Part shown: one piece after another, positions 56,062 to 64,000 of the stretch
How positions within the stretch are numbered: position 1 is the stretch's first letter
Layout of the letters: each line of letters begins with the position of its first letter
Source: Theropithecus gelada
Taxonomy: Eukaryota; Chordata; Mammalia; Primates; Cercopithecidae
Direction of reading: 5' to 3'
Assembly (NCBI RefSeq): GCF_003255815.1
Contig: NC_037669.1
Location: 120,486,970-120,550,969 of the forward strand
DNA: 64,000 nucleotides
Program-made: the position numbers and the translations under genes
The notes under the pieces: generated by a model
The model's database searches: none
Told to the model about the DNA's origin: nothing
The model's input: only the letters and a program-made list of their open reading frames with translations

Positions 56062-57543
56062 GGAGAGTGACGAGACGAGGTTGGGAATATAGGACTCAAA
56101 GCTTTCCGGCTGTGACCCTCTGAGGCGTGTAGGGTGGTCTTCCTGGTTCCCAGGGTAGCCGATTAGCATATTGAACTCTGCAGAGCTGCTCCGTCACATT
56201 TCGAAACACCAAGAAATCCCCTTTTCTCCACCCCACCACAAGATCAGGAACTGAAATAGTCCACCGAGTAGCAGTGCACAGAATTCAGGAGACTCGAGCT
56301 TTGTCCCTTTTTTTCCCCCATTTTCGTCCAATTTCTTCTAGTTTTACTGCTTCGAGTTATTCCTATGGGGGCCCACATTTGGAGTCGGCCGGCTGGAAAT
56401 ACTTGTGCTCGTATATATTTTTTTATTATTATTTCCTCACAACAGGCCTCCGAAAGGCTCACAAGCCTCTCAATCCCCACCACTCGCTGCACCTCCACCC
56501 AAGTTCCCTTCCTTAGGCCCCCACCGCCGAGCTCCCAGGTCGTGCCCCCTCTCCACCCCGCCCCCCTTTTCTTCCTTCTTGACTGCCTCCTTTCCTGAAC
56601 ATGAATAATTCCACAGCACTTCCCATCTGTTATTGCCATAGAGACAGAAGCTTGGCAAAGATAATGATGTTCTGTGCAGAGCCAGTGGGGGAAAAACAGC
56701 ATCTGCGAGTCTGGGGGGATAGATTTTGTAACTGTGAGAATATTCAGAAGGCCTGGCTGAAGATCTGCTGTGAAGACTGGACAATCCTGAAACTTCGCAC
56801 CAGGTCAACCCAGCACCTGGCTCCTGTGTCTAGCCAGAAGGAAGAATTTTTAGAAACCCACATGACTGCTTAATTAAAAAAAAAAAAAAAAAAATTCTGA
56901 AACTGCAATTATTAATAAATGTTTAGTAGTCATTTTACCAGCCATAAGAATAATTACTTGCTAGCATGTCCAAAAACCAAGATAAATTGGACAGTAAATA
57001 GACTTTTGAGAAATCAAACACATTAATCCGCCTCTCTATTCTGTTTATTTGCATTCCTCAGAAATCTGCTTTTGAGAGATCTTTCATGCCTGTGATATTC
57101 TGTGCAATGGTTTGACAAATAGTGACCGGCAAGTATGACTAGAACCAATCAAAATTGAGGGCATTTATTTTTCCCTTATTGGTCAAAGTACAAAATGCAT
57201 CAAATTAAAATCACTTTGCCCTTGAATTGCCAAACCTCAAAGGTACGTGTTTGAAAGCAAGTGAAACTGAACGGGGTCCATTTATACATAGATCTGAGGC
57301 AGATAGGGAGGCTCACAGGAAGCCACATTTTTGCAGGCCTACTTAAGGATTTTCAGAACTTATCAGTAAAATTGATTGTATGTATCATACGACATTGAAA
57401 GGAAATGATAATGGTTCTTTATTACAAATACAGAATTGCACAGACACAGAAAATGCAGGCCTTAGAAAAAATAGGCACTGCGAGGTAATGAATTTTGTAA
57501 TTCCACAGGCTCTTGGTCTTCATCAGACCAATTGAAAAGTCAA
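55881..57543. other. Upstream flank of SKIL
   Basis: Unique sequence with a 28-bp T-run at about 56034-56061 and an A-run near 56876-56894. ORFs at 56244-56873 show no family resemblance. No gene called. Confidence 0.5.
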
Positions 57544-57892
57544 TTAAGGATTGGTCAACAAATAGTTATTAGGTGGATTTTGCATGACCTCCCACCTCAC
57601 CTTCTTGGCTACCAGCAGGAGTTGAGCAAGACCACCATGAGAGCGTGCTTGCCTGCGCATGAGAATTTCAAATGATTGGGGGTAGAGACTACCTATTGTT
57701 TCATCTTCTTCCATTAAATAGTGCAGATAGAAGATTCAAATTAACTGGTACTAGGTAGTCTAGAATGTCTTCTTCAGTAGTTATTGCTGTCTGATAATAG
57801 AGACCAAGAATGGAGAGGTTACAAACTCGAAGGCCAGTTCTGTTTTGTGACCTGAAAATAGTTTCAGGCAAATGCTTTTCTTTTGTCTCCAT
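57544..57892 (-). other. Two overlapping short ORFs, unrecognised
   Basis: A 63-codon ORF (57892-57701) overlaps by 14 nt a 56-codon ORF in another frame (57714-57544, starting MEEDETIGSLYPQSFEILMR). The second reads like ordinary protein with mixed charged and hydrophobic residues. It may be a decayed retrocopy or chance. I do not recognise a family. Confidence 0.25.
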
Positions 57893-58307
57893 TTACTGAT
57901 CTGTTGATAATGACTCACTAATATTAATTACAAAGAAGATGGAAATGAGAAAGGATAGGGTAAGATGCAAAAATTCAACATAAATTATTTTTATTTTTAT
58001 GAAGGAGGGGGAAGAAAGTCAAATGTTAATTGAGCTTTCTAACACTGGCTTGTGTTTGCATTTACACCTTCTGCTCTTTTCCAAAGAAAAGAAACCAGTT
58101 ATGGTCTCTGATGGTCCTTCTGCCAAAGTCTTCCTTCCTTGAGCCTCGATTTTTAAAAATGTGTTTAAAAGTTTTTTTGTTGTTTATTTTTAGCAGCAAG
58201 TCAAATGCTAGGAGGTCCTTCAGTTTCACGAAAGAATCTCAACCATTTCCTTTTCGATCTCATTTTTTTTCCTGTAGCTTTTCTTTAATTTCTATTTTTC
58301 AGAATTA
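57893..58307. other. Unique intergenic sequence
   Basis: Nothing recognised. Confidence 0.5.
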
Positions 58308-58320
58308 TGATCTTCAACTT

Positions 58321-58670
58321 TTTTTTTTTGAGATGGAGTCTGGCTCTGTTGCCCAGTTTGAAGTGCAGTGGTGCTATCTCCCAAATAGCTGGGACTACAG
58401 GCGCACACCATCACGTCTGGCTAATTTCTGTATTTTGTAGAGAGGGGGTTTCACCATGTGAAGCAATTCAAGCGATTCTCCTGCCTCAGCCTCCCAAGTA
58501 GGTGGGATTACAGGCGTGTGCCACCATGCCCTGCTAATTTTTGTATTTTCAGTAAAGACGGGGTTTCGTCATGTTGGCCAGGCTCATCTTGAACTCCAGA
58601 CCTCAGGTGATCTGCCCAATTCGGCCTCCCAGCGTGCTGGGATTACAAGCGTGAGCCACAGCGCCTGGTC
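58321..58670 (-). mobile_element. Composite Alu with extra right arm
   Basis: A poly-T and deleted right arm plus linker (58321-58455) lead into a second right arm and a left arm (58456-58670). The single duplication TGATCTTCAACTT at 58308-58320 (one mismatch at 58671-58683) encloses all of it. Confidence 0.85.
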
Positions 58671-58683
58671 TGATCTTTAACTT

Positions 58684-58994
58684 CTTCACAGCACTTTAAT
58701 CATTTTCCTACCTGTCCTCTTCCCTTTACACTTTACTCCTCCATACTTGTTTTGTGTTACTGTTACTGCCAGTGCACAGTTTCTTCCCCTCATTGAGTAG
58801 GGTTTCTCCTCTGGACTACTTTCTCCTCTTATCTGCCAAGTCAGTACTGGATCTACAAGGTCCCTATTTCTACTTCTGTACCGTAAATAAGATGAAAACC
58901 AGATGCCTAGAAACTATTAACCTCATCTCCCTGAATAATGTCACACAGCTCTTCCTTTTGTTTTTTTCCAGCTTTTTTTCCTTTCTTTTCTTTT
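58684..58994. other. Unique intergenic sequence
   Basis: Pyrimidine-rich. Nothing recognised. Confidence 0.5.
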
Positions 58995-59163
58995 TTAAAT
59001 AAGACAGGGTCTAGCTATTTTGCCCAGGCTGGAATACAGTGGCTATTCGTAGGTGTGATCCTAGCATACTGCAGCCTTGAAGTCCTGCACTCAAGCCATC
59101 CTCCCACTTCAGCTTCCTGAGTAGCTCGGGCTGTAGGTGCATGCCGCCATGCCCAGCTGCTTT
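58995..59163 (-). mobile_element. Fossil Alu monomer (FRAM-like)
   Basis: Single monomer that keeps the 7SL-derived GTGGCTATTCGTAGGTGTGA segment, as in free right arm monomers. Confidence 0.75.
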
Positions 59164-59418
59164 TTCAGGCTTTAACTTAGGCTGCATGCAACTGGAAGGA
59201 AAGAGAAAAATACAAAAAGGAGTAGCCAGAAATGGTAAAATAGAGAAAGATCATGTTAAAAATGTTTGCATTTTCAAGTCTTAGATTCCAGTTCATCCCA
59301 GAGGCTGAACTGTGTTTCTGTCCTTGGATGCTCTTACAACCTTTAAATGAATCCTCTTTTTTGACTTGAGCTAGCCATAGTGGGTTTCTCTTACTTACAG
59401 CCAAAAGAGCCCAAACTA

Positions 59419-59650
59419 GGCCGAGCACAGTGGCTTATGCCTGTAATCACAGCACTTTGGGAGGCTGAGGTGCGCAGATCACTTGAGGTCAGGAGCTCAA
59501 GACCAGCCTGGCCAATATGATGAAACCCCGTCTCTACTAAAAACATAAAGCATAAAACATAAACAAACATAAAAAATGCCTCAGCCTCCCAAGTGGCTGA
59601 GATTACAGGTGCGTGCAGCCACGCCCGACTAATTTTTGTATTTTTAGTAA
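59419..59650 (+). mobile_element. Alu left arm with facing inverted Alu fragment
   Basis: A plus-strand left arm (59419-59545) is joined through an ACATAAA-rich spacer to a reverse-strand right-arm piece (59578-59650). Confidence 0.8.
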
Positions 59651-59807
59651 ACCAACTTTACGATTTACTTCCTGTCACAGAAGTAACTCTCTATTTTCAA
59701 TGGTTAGAGGGCTGTGCTGTCCGATGTGTTAACCACTAGCCACAGGTGGCTACTTAAATTTAATTAATTAAAATAAAATATTTTAAAATTCAGTTTCTTA
59801 GGGTTTT

Positions 59808-60116
59808 ATTTTTCTTTTCTTTTTTCTGTTTGTTTGTTTGTTTGTTTGTTTTTGAGACAGGGTCTCACTCTGTCGTCCAGGCTGGAGTGCAGTGGTGAGA
59901 TATTGGCTCACTGCAACGTCCACCTCCCATATTCAAGGAGTTCTCCTGCCTCAGTCTCCTGAGTAGCTGGGACTATAGGTGCATTCTACCATGCCCAGCT
60001 AAGTTTTGTAATTTTTGGTAATTTTTCACCATGTTGGTCACACTTGTCTCAAACTCCTGACCTCAAGTGATCCATCCACCTCTGCCTTCCAAAGCTCTGA
60101 GATCACAAGCATGAGC
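59808..60116 (-). mobile_element. Alu with (GTTT)n tail
   Basis: Reverse-strand Alu whose 5' end is cut off at GATCACAAGCATGAGC. Confidence 0.9.
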
Positions 60117-60500
60117 AAGATGAAATCAAAAGAAAACTGGAAGTGAGTACTGCAGAAACACTAGGGGACAATTGTGAAGTACCTGAACCAGTAACTGCAA
60201 ACTATGTCCCTACCTCCCACTCTATGCAGTAACTTGGAAAAAAAGGATATTAAGTTGACTCTCTGAGAATTACCTGTAAAACAAACAAAAAGGAAGAAAT
60301 AAAAATGGGAAGCAAAGAAAGAGGGAAGGAAGCAGAAAGAGGCAAAGTCACTTTAAAGACAAAAAATGATTCTCTGTTCAGAGTAAAATTTAACTGAATG
60401 CATTAGCAAATCAACAAAATAAATGTATCCTTCAAAAGGCATAACTGATCAGCAAGGTTATAAAATTATCTCAGTTGTGGAGATTAAAGAATCAGCCTCA
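60117..60500. other. Unique intergenic sequence
   Basis: Nothing recognised. Confidence 0.5.
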
Positions 60501-60790
60501 GGCCGGGCGCGGTGGCTCAAGCCTGTAATCCCAGCACTTTGGGAGGCCGAGGCGGGTGGATCACAAGGTCAGGAGATCGAGACTATCCTGGCTAACATGG
60601 TGAAACCCCGTCTCTACTAAAAATACAAAAAACTAGCCGGGCGCGGTAGCCGGCGCCTGTAGTCCCAGCTACTTGGGAGGCTGAGGCGGGAGAATGGCGT
60701 GAACCCGGGGGGCGGAGCTTGCAGTGAGCCGAGATCGCGCCACTGCACTCCAGCCTGGGAGCACAGCGAGACTCCGTCTCAAAAAAAAAA
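60501..60790 (+). mobile_element. AluY, tail runs into gap
   Basis: Very low divergence. Its A-tail is cut by the N run. Confidence 0.94.
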
Positions 60791-60877
60791 NNNNNNNNNN
60801 NNNNNNNNNNNNNNNNNNNNNNNNNNNNNNNNNNNNNNNNNNNNNNNNNNNNNNNNNNNNNNNNNNNNNNNNNNNNN
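60791..60877. other. Assembly gap (87 N)
   Basis: Unresolved bases between a poly-A and a poly-T of two inverted Alus. Confidence 0.99.
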
Positions 60878-60911
<34 letters not shown>

Positions 60912-61193
60912 AGCTGGAGTTTCGCTCTTGTTGCCCAGGCTGGAGCGCAATGGCACGATCTCGGCTCCCCGCAACCTCTACCTCCTGGGTTCAAGCGACT
61001 CTCCTGGCTCAGCCTCCCAAGTAGCTGGGATTACAGGGATGTGCCACCACGCCTAGCTAGTTTGGTATTTTTTTAGTAGAGACGGTTTTTCTCCATGTTG
61101 GTCAGACTGGTGTCAAACTCCTGACCTCAGGTGATCTGCCCACCTCGGCCTCCCAAAGTACTGGCATTACAGGTGTAAGCCACTGCACCCGGC
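60878..61193 (-). mobile_element. Alu, inverted partner of the AluY
   Basis: A 33-bp poly-T followed by a full reverse-strand Alu. Confidence 0.93.
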
Positions 61194-61841
61194 TGATTTT
61201 TTACCCATGAAATAAGCTTGTGATTATAATGGGGCTTCTCAAACCACTTGCACATGGAGATCTGTGCCAGTGTAAATATTCCAGTTCCTTTTCTACCTGT
61301 AAACACATGTATGGCATGCTGGTGGTATGCTTCCAATGCTGTACATTTAGTTAAGATGAGTCTGCTCACAGACCAGATCAGTCTTGTTTGTTGACAAAAT
61401 CGGGTATCTGAACCTTCAAGGCAAAGAGCCAGGTTCTAATTAACCCAGACAACCTTGGTCTGGCCAGGTCTCTGGCAGACGGCAAGATGACCTACCTACC
61501 AACTCCCTGACCTGTCCCAGGGACATATCTTCAAAATATTATTTTCTAAGTAGGATCAGGAGAAACTGTGGAGATCCTTAATGGATTCTGGCATGGCCTA
61601 ATAAGAACAGAGAGCCAGAGGGGTTAGATATGGAAGACTATGAGACAGATGGGTTAACCTAAAGGATGATAGCAGGAAAATGAGAGGGCCAGCAGCATTC
61701 TTATCTGGGAAGTATTGAGCAGTTCAGAATTCAATATCCCCATCAGAAAACTGTTTGATGAGACCCAGAACTGACTTACTGAAAGGAAGAGTAGCACAAC
61801 CAATGTTTTTAAATAGGAAACTTTTCATCTTGACTTCCCCC
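61194..61841. other. Unique intergenic sequence
   Basis: Nothing recognised. Confidence 0.5.
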
Positions 61842-62131
61842 TTTTTTTTTTGAGACAGAGTCTCGCTCTGTCGTCCAGGCTGGAGTGCAGTGGCATGATC
61901 TCGGCTCACTTCAACGTCCACCTCCCAGAATCAAGCGATTCTACCGCCTCAGCCTCCCAAGTAGCTGGGACTATAGGCGCATGCCATCATGCCCATCTAA
62001 TTCTTTGTATTTTTAGTAGAGACGGGGTTTCAACACGTTAGCCATGATGGTTTCAATCTCCTGACCTAATGATCTGCCCACCTCGACCTCCCAAGGTGCT
62101 AGGATTACAGGCATGAGCCACCGCGCCCAGC
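61842..62131 (-). mobile_element. Alu
   Basis: Full reverse-strand Alu between short TCATCTTG repeats. Confidence 0.92.
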
Positions 62132-62194
62132 CTCATCTTGTTTTCTTACTACCCGAAAAGTATCCATCAAAGCACGAGAGCAATTTTTCTGAAA

Positions 62195-62690
62195 GTGAGA
62201 TTTGCCAAGTGTCTGCACCAGAATCATCTAAGGATCCTATTAAAAATATGGGTTCTTGGGCCCCAGAACTACCAAATTAGAATATTGGGGATCAGAATGC
62301 AGGAATCTTCCTCCTTTAATCTTTTTTTTTTTTTTTTTTGAGACAGAGTTTCACTCCATCACCCAGGCTGTAATGCAATGGCTCGATCTTGGCTCACTGC
62401 AACTTCCACCTCCCAAGTACAAGTGATTCTTCTGCCTCAGCCTCCCAGGTAGCTGGAATTGTAGACGCACACAACCATGCTTGGCTAATTTTTGTATTTT
62501 TAGTAGAGACGGGGTTTTGCCATGTTGGCCAAGCTGGTCTCGAACTCCTGACCTCAGGGTGACCCACCCACTTACGCCTCCCAAAGTGCTGGGATTACAG
62601 CATGAACCACTGTGCCCGGCCTTCTTCCTTTAATCTCTATTAAACAAGCTCCCAAGTGCTTCTCTGTCCTCTCAAGTTTGAGACTCTATA
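62195..62690 (+). mobile_element. MER5A-like hAT remnant split by an Alu
   Basis: CACCAGAATCATCTAAGGAT and GGTTCTTGGGCCCCAGAACT, then after the Alu AACAAGCTCCCAAGTGCTTC and AAGTTTGAGACTC, in MER5A order. Confidence 0.65.
62323..62620 (-). mobile_element. Alu in MER5A-like element
   Basis: Flanked by CTTCCTCCTTTAATCT-type repeats. Confidence 0.93.
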
Positions 62691-62944
62691 CCAAGTGAAG
62701 GGAAGTATACAGAAAAAGTGAAGGAAGAGTTCCCCTACCCAAAGGGTGACCAAGGGACAACAGTGGCAGCAGGGTCACTCAGACTGCTCACTCAGACAGG
62801 CAGGACAAAAGCGTAATGCAGACTTTCTTAAGAGAAGGAACAGGCCTGACTGTCCAAGATAGGCTTGCTGCTCCACTACCCTGAAAGTAGTTTTTTAAAT
62901 GCTCTTTAGCAAAATTGGCATAATTAAGTAAAAAGAGCGCTCTG

Positions 62945-62948
<4 letters not shown>

Positions 62949-62993
<45 letters not shown>
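62949..62993. repeat. (TC)n microsatellite
   Basis: About 22 TC units with one TATC interruption. Confidence 0.97.
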
Positions 62994-63535
62994 GGGCAAC
63001 ACGGCGAGACCCCATTTCTTTTTTTTTTTTTTTTGAGACGGAGTCTCGGTCTGTCGCCCAGGCTGGAGTGCAGTGGCCAGATCTCAGCTCACTGCAAGCT
63101 CTGCCTCCCGGGTTCACGCCATTCTCCTGCCTCAGCCTCCCGAGTAGCTGGGACTACAGGCGTCCGCCACCTCGCCCGGCTAAGTTTTTTTTTTGTATTT
63201 TTAGTAGAGACGAGGTTTCACCGTGTTAGCCAGGATGCTCTCGATCTCCTGACCTCGTGATCCGCCCGTCTCGGCCTCCCAAAGTGCTGGGATTACAGGC
63301 TTGAGCCACCGCGCCCGGCCGAGACCCCATTTCTACTAAAAATACAAAAAAATAGCTTAGCATGGTGGTGCACACCTGTGGTCCCAGCTACTTGGAGGCT
63401 GAGGTGAGAGGATTGCCTGAGCCTGGGAGGCAGAGGTTGCAATGGGCTGAGATGGCACCACTGCATTCCAGCCTGGGTGACAGAGCAAGACCCTGTCTCA
63501 AAAAAAAGAAAAAGAAAAAGAAAAAAAAAGTGTCA
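62994..63535 (+). mobile_element. Alu interrupted by an inverted AluY
   Basis: The outer 5'-truncated Alu lies at 62994-63019 and 63321-63535. The inner AluY (63020-63320, minus, Old World monkey variant) has perfect duplication GAGACCCCATTTCT at 63006-63019 and 63321-63334. Confidence 0.95.
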
Positions 63536-63828
63536 GGCCAGGTGTGGTGGCTCATGCCTGTATTCCCAGCACTTTGGGAGGCCGAAGCGGGCAGATCATG
63601 AGGTCAGGAGATCAAAACACAGTGAAACCCCATCTCTACTAAAAAATACAAAAAATTAGCCTGGCGTGGTGGCGGGAGCCTGTAGTCCTAGCTTCTGGGG
63701 AGGCTGAGGCAGCAGAATCGCTTGAATTCGAGAGGTGGAGGTTGCAGTGAGCCGAGATCGTGCCACTGCACTCCGCCTGGGTGACGGAGTGAGACTCCCT
63801 CTCAAAAAAAAAAAAAAAAAAAAAAAAA
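63536..63828 (+). mobile_element. Alu
   Basis: Full Alu with a 26-bp A-tail. Confidence 0.94.
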
Positions 63829-64000
63829 TTCAAATCCTTTGACTCGACAATTATTCCAAGAAATTTATCCTAACAAAGAGAGTGGAAAAAATGCAAAAAG
63901 ATGTATAACAAGTATGTGCATCAACGGTGTTTACCATAACAAAAAATTAGAAACTTTCTATTTTGAATAATATCAATCATGATGCATGCAACTCCTCCAT
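63829..64000 (+). mobile_element. L1 3' fragment (probable), runs off the window
   Basis: AAGAAATTTATCCTAACAAA and ACCATAACAAAAAATTAGAA resemble the 3' part of older L1M elements. Confidence 0.5.

Noticed and set aside
56244..56873. Candidate gene upstream of SKIL (ORFs up to 152 codons)
   Set aside because: Overlapping frames on both strands with no recognisable family, splice pattern or polyadenylation context.
58995..59163. A 7SL RNA gene
   Set aside because: Only an Alu-type monomer with 7SL-like segments is present. The S domain and promoter are absent and the copy is diverged.
1..64000. Prokaryotic-type systems (CRISPR arrays, operons, phage)
   Set aside because: The regular repeats are Alus and microsatellites of a primate genome. 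No spacer-repeat structure or bacterial gene layout exists.

Overview
This is primate nuclear DNA, most likely from an Old World monkey (macaque, baboon or guenon type). It is packed with Alu elements in both orientations. At least seven young AluY copies carry a right-arm variant (GATCCGGCCACTGCACTCC instead of GATCGCGCCACTGCACTCC) that I associate with cercopithecoid Alu subfamilies. Two runs of N (13491-13833 and 60791-60877) are assembly gaps, each next to an AluY tail.

The only protein-coding gene I can support is SKIL (SnoN, Ski-like proto-oncogene), on the minus strand. Six coding exons join without a frame break into 684 codons plus a stop, the length I recall for human SnoN: 52309-51212, 31331-31234, 28036-27804, 23902-23661, 23080-22856 and 21863-21705. 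The promoter lies in a CpG island at about 54230-55880, with a non-coding first exon I cannot place exactly. The 3' UTR is a repeat-free 4.2 kb block running to a polyadenylation signal at 17504-17509.

The sequence explains two known SnoN isoforms. The first coding exon ends in a GC (not GT) donor, and read-through from it gives a SnoA-type C-terminus inside an antisense MIR. Exon 4 contains a GTAAGT site exactly 138 nt before its normal end, which gives SnoN2.

Layout: 1-17000 is intergenic sequence downstream of SKIL. It holds a MADE1 element, MIR and Alu copies, a Tigger1 DNA transposon broken up by five Alus (7216-10330), and L1 fragments split by Alus (10506-16258). 17485-21863 is the SKIL terminal exon. 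21864-52320 is the SKIL gene body, including a roughly 20 kb intron 2 full of Alus with a few 1-1.6 kb repeat-free islands. 52321-54230 is intron 1 and/or 5' UTR. 54230-55880 is the promoter island. 55880-64000 is upstream intergenic sequence with Alus, a MER5A-like remnant and one unexplained pair of short overlapping ORFs.

I found no RNA gene, CRISPR array or undescribed multi-gene system. The points most worth a second look are the SKIL isoform sites, a Smad-motif cluster in the promoter, and three composite Alus with an extra right arm inside a single target-site duplication. Two Alus lacking their 3' end but keeping target-site duplications also deserve checking.
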